Source: CAVRZY01 sp963725415
Lineage (GTDB): Bacteria > Acidobacteriota > Terriglobia > Bryobacterales > Bryobacteraceae
Direction: 5' to 3'
NCBI GenBank assembly: GCA_963725415.1
Contig: CAVRZY010000306.1
Coordinates: 20,406-84,405 of the forward strand
Length of the DNA: 64,000 nt
Part shown: in pieces, positions 51,646 to 61,336 of the stretch
Layout of the letters: each line of letters starts with the position of its first letter
How positions within the stretch are numbered: position 1 is the stretch's first letter
Made by a program: the position numbers and the translations under genes
Notes under the pieces: generated by a model
What the model saw: only the letters and a program-made list of their open reading frames with translations
Databases searched by the model: none
Told to the model about the DNA's origin: nothing

Positions 51646-52905
51646 TTGAAGCCGCGAATTGTGATTGAGCTAGCAGTCCTATTGGGTTCCGCGCACTGTG
51701 TTGGAGCGCAGGAGGGGCGGTTGGGTCTGGAGGAACTGATCCAAGAGGCGCTGCGCAAAAATCCGGAGGTTTTGGCGGCGCAGAAGCGTTATGAAGCGGC
51801 CCGGCAGCGGCCCAGCCAGGACAGCAGCCTGCCGGACCCGATGTTGTCGCTGAGCTATAACAGTAGCGGCAGCCCGCTACCGTTTGCGGGAATCGGCAGG
51901 GAGCCGACCGCCAACGCCGGGCTGATGGTCTCGCAGGAATTCCCGTTCCCGGGCAAGCGGAAGCTGCGCGGGGAGATCGCCTCGAAAGAGGCGGCCGCGG
52001 AATTCGAGCAGTATCAGGTGACGCAGTTGAGCATGGTGTCCCGGCTGAAGCAGGCCTACTACCGGCTGGGGTACAGCTACGCGGCGATCGAGATTTTGGA
52101 GCGCGACCGCGATCTGCTACGCAAGCTTTTGCGGGTGACCGAAGCGCGGTACGCGGTGGGCAAGGCGGCGCAGCAGGACATCTTCAAGGCGCAGACGCAG
52201 CTATCGATTCTGGAGACGCGCATCCAGAAGTTGGAGCAGGAGAAGCGCAGCCGGGAAGCCGAGATCAACAGCCTGCTGGGGCGGGCGACGGAGAGCCCGC
52301 TGGCGCGGCCTGCCGATGTGCTGCCGGGGTCATTGCACCTCACGCTCGAGGAACTGTTCGCGCAGGCGCGCGAGAACGCACCCATGCTGCGGCGCGAGCA
52401 GAAGATGATCGAGCGTACCGAGCTGGCCCTGAATCTGGCGCGCAAGGAGTATTATCCCGACTACACGCTTTCGGCGGGTTATTACAACATGGGCAGCATG
52501 CCTCCGATGTACATGGCGCGCGTCGATTTCAAGCTGCCAGCGTATTTCTGGCGGAAGCAACGGGCGGGCGTGGCCGAGCAGGCCAGCAGCCTCAGCCAGG
52601 CGCGGCACGACTACGAGGCCGCCAGTCAGTTGCTCGGCTTCCGGATCAAGGACGACTACCTCATGGCCGAGACTTCCTACCGTCTGATGAAGATGTACTC
52701 GGACACGGTGATCCCGCAGAGCAGCCTCGCGCTTCAGTCCTCGCTGTCTTCTTATGAGACGGGCGCGGTGGATTTTCTGTCCGTGCTTATGAACTTCACG
52801 ACCATGCTGGACTATGAGCTGAACTATCACGAGGAGATGTTGAGTTACCTGTTGGCCTTAGCCCGGCTGGAAGAGATGACGGGAACGAAACTAATGGAGA
52901 ACTGA
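51646..52905 (+). CDS. TolC-family outer membrane efflux protein (CusC-like)
   Basis: A 419-aa outer membrane factor. A signal peptide (VIELAVLLGSAHCVGAQ) precedes two repeats of long helices (LEELIQEALRKNPEVLAAQK, LTLEELFAQARENAPMLRRE). Each repeat is followed by strands (PDPMLSLSYNSSGSPLPFAG, YYPDYTLSAGYYNMGSMPPM). The start is TTG 51646, backed by GAGAGGAGGA 5-6 bases upstream, the third TTG start with a strong ribosome site in this window. It forms the outer-membrane channel for the CusBA pump encoded next, with a gap of 1 base to cusB. Confidence 0.88.
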   Translation: MKPRIVIELAVLLGSAHCVGAQEGRLGLEELIQEALRKNPEVLAAQKRYEAARQRPSQDSSLPDPMLSLSYNSSGSPLPFAGIGREPTANAGLMVSQEFPFPGKRKLRGEIASKEAAAEFEQYQVTQLSMVSRLKQAYYRLGYSYAAIEILERDRDLLRKLLRVTEARYAVGKAAQQDIFKAQTQLSILETRIQKLEQEKRSREAEINSLLGRATESPLARPADVLPGSLHLTLEELFAQARENAPMLRREQKMIERTELALNLARKEYYPDYTLSAGYYNMGSMPPMYMARVDFKLPAYFWRKQRAGVAEQASSLSQARHDYEAASQLLGFRIKDDYLMAETSYRLMKMYSDTVIPQSSLALQSSLSSYETGAVDFLSVLMNFTTMLDYELNYHEEMLSYLLALARLEEMTGTKLMEN

Positions 52906-52906
52906 T

Positions 52907-54223
52907 ATGAAAAGAGTCCTCGAAGTAACTCTGTTAGTGATTCTGGCGGCGGCAGCTTTTCTGGGGGGCCGCTGGTACGGAAAGGGAACGGGAAGCCAGC
53001 CGCAGGCGAAGGGCGGCCCTCGCATCCTCTACTATGTTGACCCGATGCATCCGGCCTATAAGTCGGACAAGCCGGGGATTGCGCCGGACTGCGGGATGAA
53101 GCTGGAGCCGGTGTACGCCGAGGAAGGCGGGGCCGCGCCGGCGGCCACGACGGCGATGCCGGGAGCGGTGCAGATTACACCAGAGAAGCAGCAATTGATC
53201 GGGGTGCGGTTTGGGCAGGCGGAGTACACCTCGGGGCGCCAGAGCGTGCGGGCGGTGGGGAAAGTCACCGTAGACGAGAGGCGGATTGCGCATGTGCACT
53301 CAAAGACCGAGGGCTGGATCGAGCAGGTTTTTGTCAATTTCACCGGCGAGGTGGTGAAGGCGGGCCAGCCGCTGCTGACCATCTACAGTCCGGAGCTGCT
53401 GGCTGCGCAGCAGGAATACCTGCTGGCGCTGAAGGCGCGAGAGATTCTGGGTCACAGCACGATCCGCGGGGTGGCGAGGGACAACGACTCGCTAGTGAAG
53501 GCGGCGCGGCGGCGGCTGGAGCTTTGGGACCTGAGCGAGGTGCAGATCGAGGAGCTCGAGCGAACGCAGAGGCCGGTGAAATCGGTGACGCTTTACTCGC
53601 CGGCTTCCGGCCATGTGACGGCGCGGAACGCTTTTCCGAACCAGAAGATCACGCCGGAGACGGATCTGTACACGGTGGCAGACCTGAGCCGGGTTTGGGT
53701 ACTGGCGAACGTGTTCGAGTACGAGGCGGGTCTGGTGCGGGTGGGCCAGCCCGCGGTGGTCAGCCTGCCCTACCAGCCGGGCAAATCGTACCGGGCGCAG
53801 GTGAGCTACATCCAGCCGCAGGTGGACGCGGCCACACGCACGATTCAGGTGCGGATCGAGCTGGCCAACGCGAGTTTGGCGCTGAAGCCGGAGATGTTCG
53901 TGGACGTGGAGCTGGAAGCCGGCGGGCGGCCGAGGCTGACGGTACCGGCGGAAGCGGTCTTGGACGCCGGGCTTCAGAAAACGGTCTTCGTGGACCAGGG
54001 GAACGGTTTCTTTGAGCCGCGGCAAGTGGAGATCGGAGAAAGGATCGAGGACCGCATCGAGATCCTGAAAGGGTTGAAGGCCGGCGAGCGGATTGTCACC
54101 TCGGGGAATTTCCTGATCAGCTCGGAGAGCCAGTTGAAGACGGCAGCCGCCGGGATGCAGGGGATGGCTAAGCAAGGGCAGGCGGAAACGCCTGCCCCAC
54201 CGAAAGGGCACCAGCATGATTAA
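52907..54223 (+). CDS. cusB: RND efflux periplasmic adaptor (CusB-like)
   Basis: 438 aa, anchored by an N-terminal membrane helix (LLVILAAAAFLGGRWYG). Residues 40-70 form a heavy-metal-binding domain, YYVDPMHPAYKSDKPGIAPD followed by CGMKLEPVY, as in copper/silver-type adaptors. The barrel-sandwich (VHSKTEGWIEQVFVNFTGEV), alpha-hairpin and beta-barrel domains follow. The tail ends KGHQHD and may bind metal. It bridges CusA and the TolC-like channel and delivers metal. Its last 8 bases overlap the cusA start. Confidence 0.9.
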   Translation: MKRVLEVTLLVILAAAAFLGGRWYGKGTGSQPQAKGGPRILYYVDPMHPAYKSDKPGIAPDCGMKLEPVYAEEGGAAPAATTAMPGAVQITPEKQQLIGVRFGQAEYTSGRQSVRAVGKVTVDERRIAHVHSKTEGWIEQVFVNFTGEVVKAGQPLLTIYSPELLAAQQEYLLALKAREILGHSTIRGVARDNDSLVKAARRRLELWDLSEVQIEELERTQRPVKSVTLYSPASGHVTARNAFPNQKITPETDLYTVADLSRVWVLANVFEYEAGLVRVGQPAVVSLPYQPGKSYRAQVSYIQPQVDAATRTIQVRIELANASLALKPEMFVDVELEAGGRPRLTVPAEAVLDAGLQKTVFVDQGNGFFEPRQVEIGERIEDRIEILKGLKAGERIVTSGNFLISSESQLKTAAAGMQGMAKQGQAETPAPPKGHQHD

Positions 54224-57200
54224 CCGGATCATCGAATTCTCCGGCCGGAACAAATTCGCGGTTTTTGTATTGGTGGGATTCGCGGTGCTGGCGGGCTGGT
54301 GGTCGATGAGGAACGTGCCGCTGGACGCAATTCCGGACCTGAGCGACACGCAAGTGATCATCTACTCGAGGTGGGACCGCAGCCCGGATATCGTCGAGGA
54401 CCAGGTGACCTATCCGATCGTGACAGCCATGCTGGGGGCGCCGCGGGTGAAGGCGGTGCGCGGGTTCTCCGACTTCGGGTACTCGTTCGTTTACGTCATC
54501 TTCGAGGAGGGGGCCGACATCTACTGGGCGCGGTCGCGCACGCTGGAGTATCTCTCGGGCGTACTGCCGCGGCTTCCACGCGGAGTGCAGACGGAGATCG
54601 GTCCGGACGCCACCGGGCTGGGCTGGGTGTTCCAGTATGCGCTGATCGATAGCAGCGGGCGGCACAGCCTGGCCGAGCTGCGTTCCCTCCAGGACTGGTA
54701 TCTGCGCTACCACTTGAAGTCCGTGCCGGGCGTGGCGGAGGTGGCGCCGCTGGGCGGATTCGTGCGGCAGTACCAGGTCAACATCGACCCCAACCGGCTC
54801 GAAGCCTACAACATCGCAGTGAGCAAGGTAGTCGAGGCGGTGCGCAGCGGGAACACGGACGTGGGCGGGCGGCTGGTGGAGTTCACCGGGACAGAGTACA
54901 TGGTGCGGGGCCGCGGGTACGCAAAGTCCACGGCGGATATCGGCGACATCGTTTTAGCGACCAGCCAGAATGGCGTGCCGGTGCGGGTGCGCGACGTGGG
55001 GCAGGTGGTGTTGGGCCCGGACATTCGCCGCGGGATCGCGGACTGGAACGGGGAAGGTGACGTGGTATCGGGGATCGTGGTAATGCGGCAGGGCGAGAAC
55101 GCGCTCCAGGTCATCGAACGGGTGAAGGAGAAGCTGAAGGAAATCGAGCCCGGGCTTCCGCAAGACGTGAAGATCGTCACGGCTTACGACCGCTCGGAGC
55201 TGATCCTGCGCTCGATCGAGAATCTCAGAGAGACGCTGACCGAGGAGCTGATTATCGTGGCGCTGGTGATCCTGGTCTTCCTGTGGCACTTCCCCAGCGC
55301 CATCATTCCCATCATTACGATCCCCGTGGCGATTGTGATCTCCTTCATTCCGATGAAGGGCATGGGGCTGACCTCGAACATCATGTCGCTGGGAGGGATC
55401 GCGATTGCCATTGGAGCGATGGTGGACGCTGCGGTGGTGGTGGTCGAGCAGACACACAAGAAACTGGAGGAGTGGGAAAGGACAGGACGGAAGGAAGACT
55501 ACCACCGGGTGGTGATCGAGGCGGTGAAGGAGGTGGGCGGGCCGAGCTTTTTCGCGCTGCTGGTGATTGCAGTGTCGTTCCTGCCGGTGCTGACGCTGGA
55601 GGCGCAGGAGGGGCGGCTGTTCAAGCCTCTAGCGTATACGAAGAACCTCTCGATGATTGTGGCGGCGGTGCTGGCGATCACGCTGGACCCGGCCATGCGG
55701 CTGCTGTTCACGCACATGAAGAACTTCGAGTTCCGCCCGCGGTGGCTGGCGCGCGCGGCAAGCGCGGTGCTGGTGGGAAGAATCCACTCCGAGGAGAAGC
55801 ACCCCATCAGCCGGGTCTTAATCCGGCTCTACCAGCCGGTGTGCGCCTGGTCGCTGCGCTGGAAATGGCTGGTGATTGGAGGCGCGGTCGCGGTGGTCAT
55901 CGTGACAATACCGGTCTTTGAAAAACTGGGCTCGGAATTCATGCCGCCGCTGGACGAAGGGACGCTGCTGTACATGCCTTCGACGCTGCCGGGCATCTCG
56001 GAGACACAGGCCCAGCAGCTTTTGCAGGTGCAGGACCGGATCATCAAGCAATTTCCGGAAGTCGAAACGGTGCTGGGGAAGGCGGGCCGTGCGGAAACCT
56101 CGACCGATCCGGCGCCGCTTTCAATGGTGGAAACGGTCATTGCGTTGAAGCCCCAGAGCCAGTGGAGGAAGGTGGACACCTGGTACTCGCGGTGGGCGCC
56201 GGAGTGGGCGAAAGCGATCTTCCGGCATTTCACGCCGGATCACATTTCGACCGAGCAGCTTGTCGAAGAGATGAACGGGGCGCTCAAGCTGCCGGGGGTG
56301 TCGAACGCCTGGACCATGCCGGTCAAGGCCCGCATCGACATGCTGACCACGGGGGTGCGGACACCGGTGGGGATCAAGATCTACGGGGCGGATATCGGCA
56401 CGATCGAGAGGATCGGGACGCAGATCGAAGCGATTCTTCCGAAGCTGAAGGGGACCCGCAGCGCGTTCGCCGAGCGAACCGGAGGCGGGTACTTTCTGGA
56501 TTTCGACTGGAAGCGGGAACGGCTGGCGCGTTACGGGCTGAGCATCGAGGAAGCGCAGATGGCGGTGATGAACGCGATCGGCGGGGAGAACGTGACGACC
56601 ACCGTGGAAGGGCGGGAGCGGTATCCGGTCAACGTACGGTACCTGCGCGATTTCCGCAGCAACCTGAGCAGCCTGGGGCGGGTGTTGGTACCGGCCATGA
56701 ACGGCCAGCAGATTCCGATCGCGCAACTGGCGGACATCAAGCTGGTCTCCGGGCCCGCCATGTTGCGGGACGAGAACGGGATGCTGAACGGCTATGTCTA
56801 CGTGGACGTGGCGGGGCGCGACGTGGGCAGCTACGTCGAGGAGGCCAAGGCGCTGGTTCGCGCCGGCGTGAAGCTGCCGCCCGGGTACTCGATCCAGTGG
56901 AGCGGGCAGTACGAAGCCATGGAACGGGTCAAGCAGCGGCTGCTGGTGGTGGTGCCGCTGACGCTGTTCCTGATTTTGATGCTGCTCTACCTGAACACGA
57001 GATCGGTCACCAAGACGATGCTGATCGTTCTGGCGGTTCCGTTCTCAGCGGTGGGGGCGGTGTGGCTGCTGTACCTGCTGGGCTACAACATGAGCATCGG
57101 GGTGTGGGTGGGGCTGATCGCGCTGATGGGGGTGGACGCGGAGACGGCGGTATTCATGCTGCTGTATCTGGATCTGGCGTACGAGCAGGCCAGAAAAGAA

Positions 57201-57476
57201 GGGCGACTGCGGAGCCTGGCCGATCTGCGGGCGGCGATCCAGCACGGAGCGGTCAAGCGGATCCGGCCCAAGTTCATGACGGTGGCCTGCATGTTTCTGG
57301 CGCTGATCCCGATCATGTGGTCGGTGGGAACGGGAGCGGACGTGATGAAGCGCATTGCGGCCCCGATGATCGGCGGCATCTTCACGTCGTTCGTTCTGGA
57401 GCTGGTGGTATATCCGGCAATCTACGAGGTGTGGAAATGGAATTTCGAAGTGAAAAAGCGGCTTGTCTATTCGTGA
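54216..57476 (+). CDS. cusA: Heavy-metal efflux RND transporter (CusA/CzcA type)
   Basis: A complete 1086-aa pump with 12 predicted membrane helices and two large periplasmic loops. Signatures: VLAGWWSMRNVPLDAIPDLS, IYSRWDRSPDIVEDQVTYPI, GGIAIAIGAMVDAAVVVVEQ (TM4 acidic site) and GVDAETAVFMLLYLDLAY (the Asp-Ala-Glu-Thr proton-relay motif of CusA-type pumps). Proton-driven export of monovalent Cu/Ag or divalent Zn/Co/Ni is the known range. The Cys-rich leader and metal-binding CusB favour Cu/Ag here. The start overlaps cusB by 8 bases. Confidence 0.92.
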   Translation: MINRIIEFSGRNKFAVFVLVGFAVLAGWWSMRNVPLDAIPDLSDTQVIIYSRWDRSPDIVEDQVTYPIVTAMLGAPRVKAVRGFSDFGYSFVYVIFEEGADIYWARSRTLEYLSGVLPRLPRGVQTEIGPDATGLGWVFQYALIDSSGRHSLAELRSLQDWYLRYHLKSVPGVAEVAPLGGFVRQYQVNIDPNRLEAYNIAVSKVVEAVRSGNTDVGGRLVEFTGTEYMVRGRGYAKSTADIGDIVLATSQNGVPVRVRDVGQVVLGPDIRRGIADWNGEGDVVSGIVVMRQGENALQVIERVKEKLKEIEPGLPQDVKIVTAYDRSELILRSIENLRETLTEELIIVALVILVFLWHFPSAIIPIITIPVAIVISFIPMKGMGLTSNIMSLGGIAIAIGAMVDAAVVVVEQTHKKLEEWERTGRKEDYHRVVIEAVKEVGGPSFFALLVIAVSFLPVLTLEAQEGRLFKPLAYTKNLSMIVAAVLAITLDPAMRLLFTHMKNFEFRPRWLARAASAVLVGRIHSEEKHPISRVLIRLYQPVCAWSLRWKWLVIGGAVAVVIVTIPVFEKLGSEFMPPLDEGTLLYMPSTLPGISETQAQQLLQVQDRIIKQFPEVETVLGKAGRAETSTDPAPLSMVETVIALKPQSQWRKVDTWYSRWAPEWAKAIFRHFTPDHISTEQLVEEMNGALKLPGVSNAWTMPVKARIDMLTTGVRTPVGIKIYGADIGTIERIGTQIEAILPKLKGTRSAFAERTGGGYFLDFDWKRERLARYGLSIEEAQMAVMNAIGGENVTTTVEGRERYPVNVRYLRDFRSNLSSLGRVLVPAMNGQQIPIAQLADIKLVSGPAMLRDENGMLNGYVYVDVAGRDVGSYVEEAKALVRAGVKLPPGYSIQWSGQYEAMERVKQRLLVVVPLTLFLILMLLYLNTRSVTKTMLIVLAVPFSAVGAVWLLYLLGYNMSIGVWVGLIALMGVDAETAVFMLLYLDLAYEQARKEGRLRSLADLRAAIQHGAVKRIRPKFMTVACMFLALIPIMWSVGTGADVMKRIAAPMIGGIFTSFVLELVVYPAIYEVWKWNFEVKKRLVYS

Positions 57477-58190
57477 TGCTGTGGCTCGCGCCGGTTTTGG
57501 GCGCACAGCAGGAGTTTGGCTACGAAGTCCGGCACGAGCATCTGCGGAAGGGATGCACGGGCACGTTGCGCATCGACGAGCGGGGCGTCTCCTACCAGGA
57601 GATCAGCAAGAAGAAGAAAAAGCATCCGCATTCCTGGGAGTGGCGCTATCAGGACATTCAGCAACTCGAAGATCGGCCCGGAGGAAGTGCGGTTGCTCAC
57701 CTATCAGGACAACAAGTGGAAGCTGGGGGCCGATCGCGAGTACCGCTTTCGGGCGCCGGCCGGCGCGGGGTTTGAGAGAGCGTACGGGCTGCTGAAGGAC
57801 AGGCTGGACCAGCGCCTGGTGGCCGCGCTGGCAGATTCGGACGTCGCGCCGCTGTGGCAGATTCCGGCGAAGCGCCTGGGGCGGATCAGCGGCTCGCAGG
57901 GGATGCTGATTGTTGGGCGGGATCAGATTGTCTATCGGACGGAGCAGAAGGGCGAGTCGCGGATCTGGCGGTACAATGACATAGAGAACATCAGCACCTC
58001 TGGGCCTTTCCAGCTCACCGTGACAAGTTACGAGCGGGCGCGGTCGCACTACGGGAGCTTGAAAGGGTTTAACTTCCAGCTCAAGGAACCGTTAAGCGAG
58101 GACCGGTATAACGATCTATGGCGGAGGCTCAACCGGCAAAAGGGTTTGAAGTTACTGACTTTGAACAGTGAACAGGAGACGAAACGATGA
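57437..58190 (+). CDS. Small secreted protein of unknown function behind cusA, one frameshift
   Basis: ATG 57437 (GAGGTG 5-6 bases upstream) overlaps the end of cusA by 40 bases and gives a signal peptide (ACLFVMLWLAPVLGAQQ). The first part (YEVRHEHLRKGCTGTLRIDE, KKKKHPHSWEWRYQDIQQL) and the second (IGPEEVRLLTYQDNKWKLGA, LIVGRDQIVYRTEQKGESRI) are in different frames. One base at about 57667-57668 must be removed to join them. Two related halves, each with an 'X-YxDI-xxxxI' segment, suggest a duplicated PH-like beta fold (W-RYQDIQ, WRYNDIENI). Its role in metal efflux is unknown. ATG 57476 is an alternative start. Confidence 0.65.
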
Positions 58191-58504
58191 CAAGAATTGC
58201 AACTGTGTTTTTGGCGGCGGCGCTGCTTCTGGGCGCGGCCAGCAAGCAGACTTTCACGGGCGTGATCACGGACACGATGTGCGGCGCGGACCACAAGATG
58301 ATGAGAATCTCGCCAGACTCGAAATGTGTGCGGGAGTGCGTCAAGGCGGGCGCGAAGTACGCTCTGTTTGACGGCAAGAACGTCTACACGCTGAGCGATC
58401 AGCAGACGCCGGAGAAGTTTGCCGCGCAGAAGGTGAGAGTGACGGGGACGCTCAACGTGAAGACCAACGTCATCGCGGTCGAGATCATTCAGCCGGTGAA
58501 GTAG
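58187..58504 (+). CDS. Small secreted protein with conserved cysteines
   Basis: A 105-aa protein with a signal peptide (IATVFLAAALLLGAASKQ). The mature part contains TFTGVITDTMCGADHKMMRI, CVRECVKAG and a beta-rich C-terminus (KYALFDGKNVYTLSDQQTPE) ending in an OB-like TVTGTLNVKT pattern. Proteins of this kind are common and uncharacterised in Acidobacteriota as far as I recall. The ATG overlaps the preceding stop (ATGA), so it is the last gene of the efflux operon. Three cysteines could bind metal or form a disulfide. Confidence 0.7.
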   Translation: MTRIATVFLAAALLLGAASKQTFTGVITDTMCGADHKMMRISPDSKCVRECVKAGAKYALFDGKNVYTLSDQQTPEKFAAQKVRVTGTLNVKTNVIAVEIIQPVK

Positions 58505-58519
58505 GACAAACTGAAGCAC

Positions 58520-58694
58520 AATGCCACTTACTTTCCCTTTCTGCACCTGCCGGAGGGTGCATCTTCTGGCGGTGGGGTCAGACTTTCCAGCCTGCGGGCC
58601 GGGCTTCTGCCCGGCCTGAACCGGGCGGAAGCCCAGTTCGCAGTCTGAAAGGCTGCCCCACGAGAGCTTCCATCCGTGGAAAGTAAGTGGCATT
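58520..58694. repeat. MITE-like palindromic element with perfect 17-bp terminal inverted repeats
   Basis: AATGCCACTTACTTTCC (58520-58536) and GGAAAGTAAGTGGCATT (58678-58694) are exact inverted repeats. The interior has further hairpins (GGGCTTCTGCCCGG near 58603 and a partly matching arm GGGCGGAAGCCC near 58623) and no coding sequence. The 8-mer CTGAAGCA occurs just outside both ends (58511-58518 and 58698-58705), possibly a target-site duplication. At 175 bp with no transposase it resembles a non-autonomous element. Confidence 0.7.
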
Positions 58695-58736
58695 AAGCTG
58701 AAGCATGTCCCACCGGTCTGCGATCATGGTAAAGAT

Positions 58737-60014
58737 ATGCGGGAATCCGGTGGTGAGCTTCGGTCCTGGCTAGTTCGGTACCGATACAACCTGGTCACGG
58801 CGTTCCGGCTGGCGTTGGATTCGATCCGGGCGCATAAGCTGCGGAGTTTCCTGACGCTGCTGGGGGTGATCATCGGGGTAGCCAGCGTGGTGATCGTGGG
58901 GGCGGCGATCGAGGGCCTGGGCGTGTATGCGGAGGAAAGCACGGCCAAGGTCTTCGGCAGCGAGACGTACGTGGTGGCGCAGGTGGCTGGGATAAGGAGC
59001 CGCAAAGAATTCTTCGACCACATCCGGCGCAACAAGCCGATCCGGTCCGACGATCTGAAATTCCTGCAAGCGTCCACCGGGAATCTGATCCTGTACAGCC
59101 CCTATAACTACCGTACGGAGGATGTGAAACACCGGGACCTGACGTTCGAGGATGCCAACATTCTGGGGGTCTCGGCGGCAATCCCGGAGATGCGCGATAT
59201 CGGGCTGGTGGAGGGCCGGTTCTTCACCGAAGCGGAAGAGCGCAGCAGGCAGGCGGTGGCGGTGATCGGCGAGGACCTGCGGGCCAAGCTGTTTCCGACC
59301 TCCTCGGCGGTGGGGCGGACAGTGAAGATCCGGGGAATCGATTTTGTGGTGGTGGGGGTGCAAGAGAAACTGGGCTCCTCATTTGGGCGCAGCCAGGATA
59401 ACGGCGTCTACATTCCCTATACATTGTTCACACGGCTCTACGGGACGGGGCGGTCGATCGCGATCTTCGGACGCGCCCGTCCCAACACGGGATTGACCCT
59501 GGAGACGGCCCTGGACATCACACGGGTGGCGTTGCGCACGCGCTTTCGCACGCGACCCGGAGAGGCGGACCGGTTCGATACGGTCACGCCAGACGCCATC
59601 CGCTCGTTCATCGACCAGATCCTGGGCCTGATTTCGGTGGTGGTGGTGCCGGTGACGTGCATGTCGCTGGTGGTGGGCGGCATCGTAATCATGAACATCA
59701 TGCTGGTGAGCGTAACGGAGCGCACCCGGGAGATCGGGATTCGCAAATCGCTGGGCGCGCGAACGTCCGACATCCGGCTCCAGTTTCTTCTGGAGGCTGT
59801 GCTGATGGCGGCGGTGGGGGGCGCCATCGGAGTGTTGACGGGCGCGGCGCTGACGCAGGCGCTGGCGCAGATTTTCGAGATTAGCTTGAGAATCACGCTG
59901 GGCTACGTGTTTCTGGCGCTGATGGTGTCAAGCGCGGTGGGGATTGCGTCGGGCTGGTATCCGGCGCGGCGCGCGGCGAGGATGGATCCGATTGTGGCGC
60001 TGCGCGCGGAGTGA
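58737..60014 (+). CDS. MacB-like ABC transporter permease (no fused ATPase)
   Basis: A 425-aa FtsX/MacB-type permease: TM1 in SFLTLLGVIIGVASVVIVGA, a MacB_PCD periplasmic domain of about 200 residues, and three C-terminal helices around LVVGGIVIMNIMLVSVTERT. The coupling motif is REIGIRKSLGARTSDIRLQF. True MacB proteins carry an N-terminal ATPase domain; here there is none, and no separate ATPase or MacA adaptor gene is adjacent. It lies 3 bases upstream of a second permease, suggesting a heterodimer. Confidence 0.85.
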   Translation: MRESGGELRSWLVRYRYNLVTAFRLALDSIRAHKLRSFLTLLGVIIGVASVVIVGAAIEGLGVYAEESTAKVFGSETYVVAQVAGIRSRKEFFDHIRRNKPIRSDDLKFLQASTGNLILYSPYNYRTEDVKHRDLTFEDANILGVSAAIPEMRDIGLVEGRFFTEAEERSRQAVAVIGEDLRAKLFPTSSAVGRTVKIRGIDFVVVGVQEKLGSSFGRSQDNGVYIPYTLFTRLYGTGRSIAIFGRARPNTGLTLETALDITRVALRTRFRTRPGEADRFDTVTPDAIRSFIDQILGLISVVVVPVTCMSLVVGGIVIMNIMLVSVTERTREIGIRKSLGARTSDIRLQFLLEAVLMAAVGGAIGVLTGAALTQALAQIFEISLRITLGYVFLALMVSSAVGIASGWYPARRAARMDPIVALRAE

Positions 60015-60017
60015 GGG

Positions 60018-61271
<1,254 letters not shown>

Positions 61272-61336
61272 AACGGGAGCCGCTAGCCGCCGCTCCCTGA
61301 CGGTCGCAGCTCGGAATCGGGTATGATCGGGGGGCT

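Noticed and set aside
54954..55505. His-rich minus-strand frame opposite cusA
   Set aside because: The histidines come from antisense reading of Asp/Val/Met-rich membrane helices; not a metal-binding protein.
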